From the NCBI RefSeq assembly GCF_019021925.1, contig NZ_CP058990.1, positions 1,604,001 to 1,668,000 of the forward strand: a DNA stretch of 64,000 nucleotides. The letters run 5' to 3'. Positions 39,488-47,824 of the stretch are shown one piece after another (position 1 is the first letter of the stretch; each line of letters starts with the position of its first letter). Below the pieces are notes generated by a model. The model saw only the letters and a program-made list of their open reading frames with translations. It was not told the DNA's origin and did not search any database. The translations under genes and the position numbers were made by a program. The DNA comes from Cellulophaga sp. HaHaR_3_176. GTDB taxonomy: Bacteria; Bacteroidota; Bacteroidia; Flavobacteriales; Flavobacteriaceae.

Positions 39488-39922
39488 TTAATTTTTCATT
39501 GCATTTTGATACTCTAAAATAAATTTACGTAACATATCTTTCAGTTCAAGTTTACTTTTCTTATCCATTTTAATAATGTTAAGCCAAGCTGTACCTATGT
39601 TTTTTTCTGAACTAGCAAACTTTTTAATTACAAAATCACGTTCTTTATTTGCATAAAATGTAAGTCCTTTTTTTGTAACTTTAATTTTATCTGCATCAAT
39701 TTTATCTACCGGAAAAGTTAATTCTATAGCGTGCATTATCTCGTTATAAAAATAAACATTGCCTTGAGTTGCATTTATTTTCGCATAATAATTTCTATTC
39801 CCATCACTATGCTGCTCAATATATGCGTTAATTGATTCTACTTGTGTTTGCAATTCTTGAGCTTCACCTTCTTTTACAAATGCGAAAATTAAAAAAATAG
39901 TAAGCATTAGTTTTTTGTACAT
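39488..39922 (-). CDS. Small exported protein of unknown function
   Basis: A 144-residue protein with a signal peptide (MYKKLMLTIFLIFAFVKEGEA, about 1-21). The mature part contains HSDGNRNYYAKINATQGNVY near 38-57, a repeated beta-strand pattern and a C-terminal helix KSKLELKDMLRKFILEYQ. No family is recognised. Upstream and downstream gaps of about 170 bases hold no other gene. Confidence 0.6.
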   Translation of the reverse strand: MYKKLMLTIFLIFAFVKEGEAQELQTQVESINAYIEQHSDGNRNYYAKINATQGNVYFYNEIMHAIELTFPVDKIDADKIKVTKKGLTFYANKERDFVIKKFASSEKNIGTAWLNIIKMDKKSKLELKDMLRKFILEYQNAMKN

Positions 39923-40101
39923 AATAGTTTTTTTTATAAAGTTAACAAAAGGCTATTATCTCAATTTCAAGATAACACATTTACAATACTCAATTTAGTA
40001 AATACATCCCGAATATAAAATTTACAATAGTTTCGTTACATACAATTACTAAACAGTATTGTTTGTAATTTTATTTGCTGTATTAAATAGGCTTAAGTTT
40101 A

Positions 40102-40602
40102 TTACAACTCTTCCTTTGTTTGGTTTTTCTCTGCTGCAGACATCATTTTTAAAGCAGATTTAGCCAACCCACTTTCAGGAAATTCTTTTAAAGTTCTTTC
40201 GTAATATTCTTTTGATTTAATTCCCTTACCAATTTGTGAGTAACAAAAACCGATGTTTGCTAATGCCATTTCTCGGTAAGACATTTTTGAAGAACTTAAT
40301 AGTGTTATAAATCGGTATTTATCAATCCATTCATATTTTTTAAAAAAAATATAACTTTTTTCAAAGTCCGATATTGCTTCTTCGAATTTTTCAAAATTAT
40401 TATTCTTGATTCCTTTTCTATGATCTCGCGGAATTAAGTTTCTTAATGAAAAAGAGAGTAATAAATAAGTTATCGCACCAAAAAGAAAAGTTTCCTCTGG
40501 CCTTATCTGATGCCATACTAAAAAAATTAATCCCATTATAATAAAATGCAGCACAATTGAAACCCAATTGGTTTGTTTTACTGTAGGAACTTTTGAACTC
40601 AT
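40102..40602 (-). CDS. Membrane protein with TPR-like tail
   Basis: A 166-residue protein with two N-terminal hydrophobic helices (about 13-31 and 36-50) followed by a basic RDHRKGIKNNN linker and two TPR-like helical pairs (AISDFEKSYIFFKKYEWID; NIGFCYSQIGKGIKSKEYYE). A cytoplasmic TPR platform on a membrane anchor is the likely layout. The partner is unknown. Confidence 0.6.
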   Translation of the reverse strand: MSSKVPTVKQTNWVSIVLHFIIMGLIFLVWHQIRPEETFLFGAITYLLLSFSLRNLIPRDHRKGIKNNNFEKFEEAISDFEKSYIFFKKYEWIDKYRFITLLSSSKMSYREMALANIGFCYSQIGKGIKSKEYYERTLKEFPESGLAKSALKMMSAAEKNQTKEEL

Positions 40603-40677
40603 TTATTCGTCTATTTTTTACTCAATTTATCTTAATAAATGGCAAGTTATAATACCTACTCGTATTAAATTTTATTT

Positions 40678-41190
40678 TTATTCGATTTTAAAACTTTTTT
40701 CAACCAATTCAAAACCACTTTTATTACTCGCTTTGTCTTCAATTGCTTCTTGTATCAAAATCGAAAAAGTCTTTCCTTTAGCTTTAAAAAAATGAATAGC
40801 ACCTTCGTGTTTAACACCTAGTAGCTTAAGCGTATATTTTAAATATGTTGTATTAAAGTCGTTAAAATTACCTTCTAATTCCTTTTCAAAAATCAAATCA
40901 GAATTTTTGTAAAGAATATTATTATTCATTTCATCTTTATGAATATTCATCCAATCAATTACTTCAATTTCCTTATTTAGCCACGTTATAGCAATTAAAC
41001 CGCTGGAGTTCATACCATCTTTTTCTATAGATAAATAGTAGCCTATATCATCTAAATTTTCTTCATCAGCAATTTCCCATCCTTCAGGGCTAATAAATGA
41101 TACTCCTTCATTTTCAAATTTTTCTTCAGGAGTATTTTGGCAAGAGCTAAAAGCAAATAATACTAGTAATAAAATAAGTGCGTTTTTCAT
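40678..41190 (-). CDS. Lipoprotein of unknown function
   Basis: A 170-residue lipoprotein with lipobox SSC at 16-18. The mature part begins NTPEEKFENEGVSFISPEGW, a pattern found in the PsbP/DUF-type beta-rich lipoproteins of flavobacteria, and ends FELVEKSFKIE. No enzyme motif is seen. It sits in the same-strand accessory block. Confidence 0.6.
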   Translation of the reverse strand: MKNALILLLVLFAFSSCQNTPEEKFENEGVSFISPEGWEIADEENLDDIGYYLSIEKDGMNSSGLIAITWLNKEIEVIDWMNIHKDEMNNNILYKNSDLIFEKELEGNFNDFNTTYLKYTLKLLGVKHEGAIHFFKAKGKTFSILIQEAIEDKASNKSGFELVEKSFKIE

Positions 41191-41275
41191 TTGGTTTTTG
41201 GCGATTTATAATTAATGTTTTTATTTAATCCTAAACTCGACACTATGTATCGATTTTGGTATCACAAATTATTTT

Positions 41276-42178
41276 TTAAATCCATTCTACTTCAATTCCC
41301 ATATCATTCAATTCATTAAAGACATGTTCTTTGGCATAGCATAATATTATCTTTTTTAAATTCGGAAATTTATGTGCATCACTTGCTGTTTCAATATCCC
41401 AATAATCCTCATCACCTTCACCAAACTTTAATAACTGCATGTAAATATCATTTCCTCCGTCTTGGTATATTTCGGTTACTTCTAAAGCTAATCTTTTAGG
41501 TATTGGTAAATCTATAAAATATTGCGTTACTTCATCTATAGGTTTATAACCTTCTATTTCAATATCAATTTTTCTTTTGTCATACCATTTTACAAATTCA
41601 TTAAAATCAAACTTAGGTTTTAAGAGTTCTTTAGTATACATCAATTCTTGAATAATAGAAAGCTTAAATCCGAAGTCATTAAATTCAATTATTTCTTCTG
41701 TTAAATCTTTAATTAAATATTTTTCTTTTGGTATTTCTTCTTTGAAATCAAAGTTTTTTCCTAATGATATTGAGTACGGTTCTTTCTGATTTTTATAAGT
41801 CAGTTTTTGAACTTTATGTTTTTTTAAATCAAACTCTTTAAAATCTACCCCACTTACTTCCTTAGCATTAACCTTTAGTATTCCGCTAAAGACTTTTTTA
41901 GGAAAATGTGTAAGTTTATGATTGCTAGAGAGTAAAAAGTTAATATTCAAAATATTATCCCAGGTTCCGTAGTCAGCATATATGCCTAACTTATCCCAAA
42001 CAACCCGCCATAGTAAATCGTGTTCTTGTTTTGATGGTTCTCCAAAAACCTCTTTAAGTGTGTTTAAATGAATAGGAAAAGATACCTGCAAACCATTAAT
42101 CTTTATTTGATTCTCATCACACTCTATTAAAATTTTATTTTCAGATTCTTCTTTTTTCTTTTTAAAAAAATTGAACAT
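41276..42178 (-). CDS. Accessory protein with DUF7738/DUF6892-like parts
   Basis: A 300-residue cytoplasmic protein starting MFNFFKKKKEESENK. Residues about 27-110 (INGLQVSFPIHLNTLKEVFG, LLWRVVWDKLGIYADYGTWD) recall DUF7738, and the end (PNLKKIILCYAKEHVFNELN then GIEVEWI) recalls DUF6892. Both are domains of unknown function found in accessory loci, sometimes as immunity-like proteins. The assignment is from memory of the motifs. Confidence 0.5.
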   Translation of the reverse strand: MFNFFKKKKEESENKILIECDENQIKINGLQVSFPIHLNTLKEVFGEPSKQEHDLLWRVVWDKLGIYADYGTWDNILNINFLLSSNHKLTHFPKKVFSGILKVNAKEVSGVDFKEFDLKKHKVQKLTYKNQKEPYSISLGKNFDFKEEIPKEKYLIKDLTEEIIEFNDFGFKLSIIQELMYTKELLKPKFDFNEFVKWYDKRKIDIEIEGYKPIDEVTQYFIDLPIPKRLALEVTEIYQDGGNDIYMQLLKFGEGDEDYWDIETASDAHKFPNLKKIILCYAKEHVFNELNDMGIEVEWI

Positions 42179-42273
42179 AATTTTAATTATTACTTTTTAA
42201 AAGTAGTTTATTTCGATTTAGCACTTAATCCAAACTTTTTATTTTGTTTCATTTTTTTAATGCTCTTCTATTA

Positions 42274-42993
42274 CTAATTAAACTTAATCTCTTCTTCTTC
42301 GAGTTCTTCATTTTCTTCCGATGCTACAAGTAATTTTATGTCATTACCTTTTACAATGTACTCTTCAAATTTTTCTCCGTTCCATTTTAAAAATATTTTA
42401 TTAATGATTTCACGGTTTTCAAATTCTTTTTCCATCCATGTATTTAGTAACACCTCTATTGTTTCATCATTAATAAATCCATAATGTAATTTAGGCTGGT
42501 ATGACTCTGGCAATTTGTCCTCTTTGCTTAAAAAATCGTTTGCAGAATATTTTTTTAATACATCTGATTCTTGAAGATTTTTATCTTTACTAGAATAGTT
42601 CCATGTAAGAAGGTTTGTATGTTGTTCGTTGGTTATTTGGGCAAATAACAGCCCGTCCGAATTATCTTTACTTTTAAAAAAACGCAAAGTGACTTCGCTC
42701 AAAGGTTGTTTGCCCTGTATTGCGAGCTTTGTTTTATTTTCGTCAGCTATTCTCCAAGAAGCTGATTCTCCATTTTTTATTAAATCATTTTTTTCTGAAA
42801 AGCTCAACCCTTCTGTAGTTTCGTCAAAAATAGTTAACGGACTTAAACTGAATAACGATTTAATGTCAATCGATTCAATTTTTTCAGGTTCTTCACCAAT
42901 TATTTTTAAAGTACTATCCGATGTGCTTTTATTGCTTGGTTGATTGCAAGCAAACAGTAAAATAGATAATAAGAAAAAAAGTGATTTTTTCAT
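42274..42993 (-). CDS. Lipoprotein of unknown function
   Basis: A 239-residue lipoprotein with lipobox FAC at 14-16 and a Ser/Asn-rich linker (NQPSNKSTSDST). The mature part has SLSPLTIFDETTEGLSFSEK near 50-69 and the acidic end NEELEEEEIKFN. No family recognised. It is the last gene before the cassette array; no attC-like hairpin follows it on its 3' side, so it is not itself a cassette by the criteria used here. Confidence 0.6.
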   Translation of the reverse strand: MKKSLFFLLSILLFACNQPSNKSTSDSTLKIIGEEPEKIESIDIKSLFSLSPLTIFDETTEGLSFSEKNDLIKNGESASWRIADENKTKLAIQGKQPLSEVTLRFFKSKDNSDGLLFAQITNEQHTNLLTWNYSSKDKNLQESDVLKKYSANDFLSKEDKLPESYQPKLHYGFINDETIEVLLNTWMEKEFENREIINKIFLKWNGEKFEEYIVKGNDIKLLVASEENEELEEEEIKFN

Positions 42994-43220
42994 TGTTTTG
43001 ATTTTTGCTTTTATAACTACTCAGGCTTAATTCAAATAATTAATATGCTGAAAATACTACGTTTTAGTGTAATTTACACGTAATTATATTGTTATTTCAA
43101 CATAATAATAATAATAATAATAGCTAACAAAATAAAGTTTACTTTATTAATTATATATTTATTTTGGAAATCAAAAAGTTGCAGGTTTAATTTGACCTGA
43201 ATAGTTCTTTTTTTTTAATT
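42994..43220. other. AT-rich gap with microsatellite
   Basis: No gene seen. It contains a trinucleotide ATA/TAA run at about 43102-43122 and a short hairpin (AATAAAG TTTA CTTTATT, about 43131-43148) just after a GCTAAC hexamer that looks like the core of the cassette boundaries nearby but has no partner. Confidence 0.4.
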
Positions 43221-43420
43221 GCACATAACGTCTCTGTATATGGCTCGTAGCGTGCAAATTATGAAATTACTTTCGGATTAAGCACGAGCCGAATTTTTTA
43301 ATTTTTCTTATTATCTTTTTTCTCAATAAGCCAAATTAAAAAATTTGGCGGACTCGCAAATATACCTTAACTTCGATTAAGCGCTTGACAAGCTATGAGC
43401 TATATACATTGTTGCCACAC
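43221..43420 (-). repeat. attC-like hairpin A
   Basis: Outer ends GCACATAAC (43221-43229) and GTTGCCACAC (43411-43420). Inside, TGTATATGGCTCGTAG pairs with CTATGAGCTATATACA, and an inner GCCGAATTTTTTAATTT arm pairs with AAATTAAAAAATTTGGC. On the minus strand it reads AAC-AAT...GAC-GTT, the orientation of classical attC sites. Near-identical in its centre to D and H. It belongs to the thioredoxin-like cassette and is the last site of the array. Confidence 0.75.
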
Positions 43421-43424
43421 GTTT

Positions 43425-44288
43425 TTATTCCGATTTCTTTTTATCGAATTCTTCTTTAAACATTTTGATATTGTAATTTGCGTGTTCCTCTTCAAGAGCC
43501 TCTTTTGCAAACTTACTCGCTAAATCGAATTTCGATTGGCTTTTATTCTCGATAGCATCTTCGAATTTCCCAAAGGTTAAAAATAATAATGCCACACTTA
43601 CATCTGTTTCCCCATATAGTTCAATGTACGTACTTTTCTTTTTTAAAAAATTGTCAGCTATATTTGTTGGTAATTTATTCGCAAAATATACTAAAGTTGA
43701 AAAATATCCTTCGGATAAAATGTCGTGTTTTTTATTCCAGTATTCTTTAAAATCTGAACGCGAGGTCGCTTTTTTGTCGTCTCTATTTACAAAATCAATA
43801 TAGAAAGCTGGATATTTACTAATTTCGATTTTATCAGAATATCCTTTTAGGATTTTATTCCTTTTATTCAGATTAATTGATTCTGTTATAAATTCAAATA
43901 CACTTTTATTGAGTTCTTTTAAATCATCTCCGGCAAAACCATATTTTCTATTTAAAACAAAACCTTTACTGTTAAGTATTATTCCAGTTGGATAACTATT
44001 AACGTGATGTTTTTTTGATAAATTGTGAGTTTTATCTTGTTCAGCGTCGTATCTCAGTAGAACAAAGTTTTTTCCGATTTTTGCACTTATTGTGTCGTTT
44101 TGGAAAATCAATTTATCCAGTTTTTTACAAGGTGCACACCAAGTAGTATAAAAGTCTATAAAAAGTAATTTATTTTCTTTAAGTGCAATTTTTCTTGCTT
44201 TTTCATAATCTTGTTCAATAATTGTTAATTTCTGGGAATAACCAACGCTTGAGATTAAAAGAAGTAATATTATTATCCAATTTTTCAT
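43425..44288 (-). CDS. Exported thioredoxin-family protein (cassette g)
   Basis: A 287-residue protein with a signal peptide (about 1-18, ending in GYSQ). The thioredoxin active site FYTTWCAPCKKLDKLIF lies near 47-63, with the cis-Pro in NSYPTGIILNSKG near 97-109, so a periplasmic thiol oxidoreductase is expected. The C-terminal 150 residues are helical and unknown. The cassette ends GTTGCCACAC (43411) and GTGTGGCAAC (44358-44367) are exact complements on either side of this gene, and its stop is 4 bases from hairpin A. Confidence 0.8.
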   Translation of the reverse strand: MKNWIIILLLLISSVGYSQKLTIIEQDYEKARKIALKENKLLFIDFYTTWCAPCKKLDKLIFQNDTISAKIGKNFVLLRYDAEQDKTHNLSKKHHVNSYPTGIILNSKGFVLNRKYGFAGDDLKELNKSVFEFITESINLNKRNKILKGYSDKIEISKYPAFYIDFVNRDDKKATSRSDFKEYWNKKHDILSEGYFSTLVYFANKLPTNIADNFLKKKSTYIELYGETDVSVALLFLTFGKFEDAIENKSQSKFDLASKFAKEALEEEHANYNIKMFKEEFDKKKSE

Positions 44289-44357
44289 TATTCTATTTTT
44301 TTTACTAAAGACTGTTTTAATTTGATAATGTTACAGTTTCACAGTTTTTTTTTAAAT

Positions 44358-44561
44358 GTGTGGCAACGTCTACGTATAAGAAATCGTAGGACAGGTGATA
44401 AGCACTTTCATTTCGGTTTATTACTTAGCTAAATATAAATATTTTGCTTTTATCTTTTCTATTATAAACGCCAAATTTTATATTTAGCGGACTTAATTAA
44501 TATTCACAGACCTTTCGGTTTAGCACGAACGCCCTATGTTTTTTATACATTGTTACCAATA
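44358..44561 (-). repeat. attC-like hairpin B
   Basis: Outer ends GTGTGGCAAC (44358-44367) and GTTACCAATA (44552-44561). GTATAAGAAATCGTAGG pairs with CCTATGTTTTTTATAC; inner arm CTAAATATAAATATTTTGC pairs with GCCAAATTTTATATTTAG. Nearly identical to C over most of its length, and of a different subtype than A/D/H. Confidence 0.75.
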
Positions 44562-44566
44562 GTTTT

Positions 44567-45199
44567 TTAATCAAAATTAGACCAATTTCCTCTGTTTAGA
44601 TTGCCTCTTAATTTTTTATCATATAATTTATTAGCGATGAATATAGTTACCCAAAATCTATCTTTTTTATAGAACTGGTCATATGTTTTTTTAGGATATA
44701 TTTGAATGACTCTATTTTTATCAAACCAAGTTAATCTAGTTCCTTTAGCAAAAAGTTTTTCTCTGTCTGTTGAATTAGAAGAATCCTTTATTATAGGATT
44801 CCCATATAATATTTTCAGTTTCGAAATCATTTTATGATAAGTAATACTGTCTGTATTCTCATTTTTAGCATAAAAGACTAATAATTCATTTTTGGAATTA
44901 GTCAAAGCTCCAACTTTTGAGAAATATAAATTATCAAAAACAGCTAATTTATCTGTTGAAGAAGACTTTTTGTGTGTGTATTCAGAAACTCCTTCTATAT
45001 TGCCTTTAGTATTATATTCATATTCTCCAATATTATATTTTTCATAAATTACTTCATCGGTATCAAAAAAGAAGTCTACATTAAAGTTGTTATTTAGCTT
45101 TTCAAGATTTAGAATATCTTTTTTGAATTTTGAATTACTTTGTCCATTACAACCAGTAATAATGATTAACATTATAATACTTAAGAATATTTTGTTCAT
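44567..45199 (-). CDS. Lipoprotein of unknown function (cassette f)
   Basis: A 210-residue lipoprotein with lipobox TGC at 15-17 (LIIITGCNGQSN). The mature part has a FFDTDEVIYEKYNIGEYEYN stretch near 44-63, LKILYGNPIIKD near 128-139 and a basic/aromatic end NRGNWSNFD. No family is recognised. The gene is bounded by GTTACCAATA (44552) and TATTGGTAAC (45208), exact complements, so it forms one cassette with hairpin B. Confidence 0.65.
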   Translation of the reverse strand: MNKIFLSIIMLIIITGCNGQSNSKFKKDILNLEKLNNNFNVDFFFDTDEVIYEKYNIGEYEYNTKGNIEGVSEYTHKKSSSTDKLAVFDNLYFSKVGALTNSKNELLVFYAKNENTDSITYHKMISKLKILYGNPIIKDSSNSTDREKLFAKGTRLTWFDKNRVIQIYPKKTYDQFYKKDRFWVTIFIANKLYDKKLRGNLNRGNWSNFD

Positions 45200-45207
45200 T
45201 TTTTAAT

Positions 45208-45409
45208 TATTGGTAACGTTCAGTATAAGAAATCGTAGGGAAGGTGATAAGCACTTTCGTTTCGGTTTATTACTTAGCTAAATATAAATATTTTGCTTTT
45301 ATCTTTTCTTCTATAAATACCAAATTTTATATTTAGCGGACTTTGTTAATATGAACAGAACTTTCGGTTTAGCACAAACGCCCTATGTTTTTTATACATT
45401 GTTAACTGC
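45208..45409 (-). repeat. attC-like hairpin C
   Basis: Outer ends TATTGGTAAC (45208-45217) and GTTAACTGC (45401-45409). GTATAAGAAATCGTAGGG pairs with CCCTATGTTTTTTATAC. A sister copy of B, differing by a few scattered bases. Confidence 0.75.
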
Positions 45410-45534
45410 TGTTATTTATCTCTATTGGACTATTAATTCAATCATTGCTAATAAAATATAAATATTACCTTAGGCTAGTACAAGAAGTTGAATAAAAATA
45501 ACTTATTTTAATATAAAATTTTAAAAAAAATATT
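45410..45534. other. Leader of the reversed cassette gene
   Basis: AT-rich stretch of 125 bases between hairpin C and the plus-strand gene; together with C it makes a gene-free 335 bases. It must hold the promoter of that gene, but no exact TAnnTTTG box was found. Confidence 0.4.
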
Positions 45535-46119
45535 GTGAAAAAAAAACTTCATATTTTAGTTCTGTTGTTTTTTTGTTTTTGCTCTTGCAAAACAGAAAAA
45601 ACCAAATTAAAAAGTGAATCATCAGAAAAAAAAGAAAAAATCTCAAAAAAAGAAAATTATAAAGCCTGCCTAGATGAAGTGTTTTTTAATAATGTACGAT
45701 TAGGTAATTATGGTCATATAATAAAAATAACTCCTGATACATTAAAGCCTAAAAACAATATGGATTATAATTTACTATTGATAAGGGATAAAAAAATGTC
45801 AGATTCAGGTAATTTAAAATTGAACGACACAATAATTAATATGTTAATAAATAAAAACACAATTAAAAAATCATATAAACAAAACAAAAAAGATACTATA
45901 AACATTGATAATTTTCATTTGCTGACAGCTAATTATTATTATAGTCGAGCATCAGAAAGTCATTTTTCAGTTTTAATGTATTCAATAAAAGACTCATTGT
46001 TTTGTAATGTAGGTTATCATTTCGATTATCACAATGGAAAGTATAGATTTAGTATTTATAAAGAAAAAGAGACTAAGATAAAGGCTATTGAAAAATATAA
46101 TAATTTTAAATGTAACTAA
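45535..46119 (+). CDS. Lipoprotein of unknown function, reversed in its cassette (cassette e)
   Basis: A GTG-started 194-residue lipoprotein with lipobox CSC at 17-19 and a Lys/Glu/Ser-rich linker. Motifs KENYKACLDEVFFNNVRLGN near 40-59 and LLTANYYYSRASESHFSV near 128-145 stand out but match nothing I know. It is the only cassette gene on the plus strand, so it reads away from hairpin C. Its cassette ends are GTTAACTGC (45401) and GCAGTTAAC (46198). Confidence 0.6.
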   Translation: MKKKLHILVLLFFCFCSCKTEKTKLKSESSEKKEKISKKENYKACLDEVFFNNVRLGNYGHIIKITPDTLKPKNNMDYNLLLIRDKKMSDSGNLKLNDTIINMLINKNTIKKSYKQNKKDTINIDNFHLLTANYYYSRASESHFSVLMYSIKDSLFCNVGYHFDYHNGKYRFSIYKEKETKIKAIEKYNNFKCN

Positions 46120-46197
46120 TTTTAATCCAAGTAATCATCATTTTTCGCAACAATATGTGAAGTCTAATCAGTGTTTGTTATTTCTTTTTTTCTAATT

Positions 46198-46398
46198 GCA
46201 GTTAACGGTTTGTATAAGAATCGTAGGGCGAAAAAACGCACGAACCATTCGGTTAAGCAAAAGCCGAATTTTTAAATTTTACTTATTATCTTTTTTTCTC
46301 AATAAGCCAAATTTAAAAATTTGGCGACCTAGAAAATGTGCCCGAAACTTGCGGTTTTGCTACAATTGCCCTATTATTTTTATACGTTGTTAGCTGTT
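46198..46398 (-). repeat. attC-like hairpin D
   Basis: Outer ends GCAGTTAAC (46198-46206) and GTTAGCTGTT (46389-46398). GTATAAGAATCGTAGGGC pairs with GCCCTATTATTTTTATAC; inner arm GCCGAATTTTTAAATTT pairs with AAATTTAAAAATTTGGC. Centre shared with A and H. Confidence 0.75.
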
Positions 46399-47484
46399 GT
46401 TAAATTTCGGGATGTTTATCTTTTTAGCTGTATATAAATCGTTATTATTATTATTATTATCAAACCAGAATTTCAGAATATTTGTTTTAGTTTCATAAAA
46501 TGGTTCAATTTTGAAAACTTGTTTGGTGTTTTCCTCGTCAAATATTGCAATCAATCCTAATTCTGTTGTCGCATCCCCTAAAATTATATGGTCGGCTGTG
46601 TGAACATTTTCAGTTCTTTGTATTACTCCATTAAAGAATGGTAATTTCTTTTTTGGTTCAAGACCTACTCGATAAACAAAAGGATTACTTCTTTCATAAT
46701 ATACATAGCTTAAATCATCTTGAGTATGCATTAAAATCGGATTGCTCATTAATATTGTTGAATCAATTAATTGGCATAATGTTGCTTTTCTATTTAAGGT
46801 TTTTTCTCTATAAACTTCAAGTTTTATTATTTCTTGTGTAACGTCCTTAATAAGAAAAATTTCGCCTTCGTGACCCATTGCTATTTGAACCAAATCTTGG
46901 TCTTGTATTATTTTATCAAGACTTGTGAAATAAGCAAAACACAAACTTTTTAACTCCTTAGTTCCTTGATAATTCCAAACAGAGCCAATATAATCACTCG
47001 ATTGTTCTATGAGTTTTTTGACTTCTTCAGTCGTATGGTGGTAAAGGTTAATGTATGGTTTTCCTTCAATGACCTTCCCTTTACCTGTTGAATATTCCAA
47101 TAAATTTTCAGGTCCAGTTATCCTGCATTTAAATAAATTAGAATTGTCTTGAAAATTATCAATATGCCATTCGTTAGAAATTGAAATTGTCAAAGTATGT
47201 CCCCAAGCAATATCGATGTTGATAGTTCCGTAAATTTCTTCTTCGGTGAACTTGTGTAAATGGTTAGGAAGAAAAGAATAGTGCTGAAACCAAGAAAAAT
47301 TTTCGTCATCGTCCATTATATAAATCAAATCAGGAACTATGATTGAAAACATTTCGCAATGAACAAGTTTGCATTTAAAAAAGCCTTCAAATTTGGTGTT
47401 GCCTATTCCTGCGCCTCCACGGATTGTATTGTATAGATTAGATTTTTCTAATTCAGTTCTGTCAAATTGATAATTTTCTTTCAC
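46390..47484 (-). CDS. Cassette protein of unknown function (cassette d)
   Basis: A GTG-started 364-residue cytoplasmic protein, MKENYQFDRTELEKSNLYNT at the start, with no signal peptide. It has a GRGG-like RGGAGIGNTKFEGFFKCKL near 22-40 and a run of six Asn near 345-350 coded by a trinucleotide repeat. The family is not recognised. Its TAA stop is formed by the R-type core of hairpin D (GC-TAA-C), so the ORF runs exactly to the cassette boundary. Cassette ends: GTTAGCTGTT (46389) and AACAGCTAAC (47504). Confidence 0.6.
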   Translation of the reverse strand: MKENYQFDRTELEKSNLYNTIRGGAGIGNTKFEGFFKCKLVHCEMFSIIVPDLIYIMDDDENFSWFQHYSFLPNHLHKFTEEEIYGTINIDIAWGHTLTISISNEWHIDNFQDNSNLFKCRITGPENLLEYSTGKGKVIEGKPYINLYHHTTEEVKKLIEQSSDYIGSVWNYQGTKELKSLCFAYFTSLDKIIQDQDLVQIAMGHEGEIFLIKDVTQEIIKLEVYREKTLNRKATLCQLIDSTILMSNPILMHTQDDLSYVYYERSNPFVYRVGLEPKKKLPFFNGVIQRTENVHTADHIILGDATTELGLIAIFDEENTKQVFKIEPFYETKTNILKFWFDNNNNNNDLYTAKKINIPKFNNS

Positions 47485-47503
47485 TCTCGATGTTTCTATT
47501 AAT

Positions 47504-47576
47504 AACAGCTAACGTACGGCTAACCGTACATGTACTGTTATATTTTATTATTTTAAATAACCGTAATTATACGGTT
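47504..47576 (-). repeat. Entry-type site E (attI-like?)
   Basis: After AACAGCTAAC (47504-47513), the partner of the D end, comes GTACGG CTAA CCGTAC (47514-47529), then 29 bases, then AACCGTA ATTA TACGGTT (47559-47575). The same arrangement, lacking about 37 bases, is at 53838. It lacks the long hairpin of the other sites and stands at the head of a cassette group, so it may be the attI-like entry site. Confidence 0.5.
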
Positions 47577-47824
47577 TCTTAATTTACCTTCTATTATTTA
47601 CAGTTAATGCTCTAAAATAGATAAAAATATATGGGTAAATTATTACATTGCTAATATAGAAAATAATACTCTTTAAAATCTTGTGGAAAGCCGCAGTGGT
47701 GAAAAAAAGTATAAAATAAAAGCTCAAAGAATCTGTTTTTTGAATCTATGAGCCTAGAATAATAGTGTATCAGATTAAAGAAGAAAAGAGTTATTTTTTT
47801 TCTCAGTTCTTTGTTGTACTGCGT
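47577..47824. other. Gap between array group and LysR gene
   Basis: No ORF above background. It contains a GCTCA/TGAGC inverted pair at about 47721-47752 around AAAGAATCTGTTTTTTGAAT. No terminator with a clear T-run was found. Nothing else seen. Confidence 0.4.

Noticed and set aside
42274..42993. Lipoprotein gene as an eighth cassette
   Set aside because: The GTTATGTGC end of hairpin A has no matching GCACATAAC-type partner beyond this gene, and no attC-like hairpin follows it.
43102..43150. GCTAAC next to a short hairpin as an extra cassette boundary
   Set aside because: No complementary end was found on the far side of the neighbouring gene, and the hairpin is short and without the shared centre; it is probably chance.
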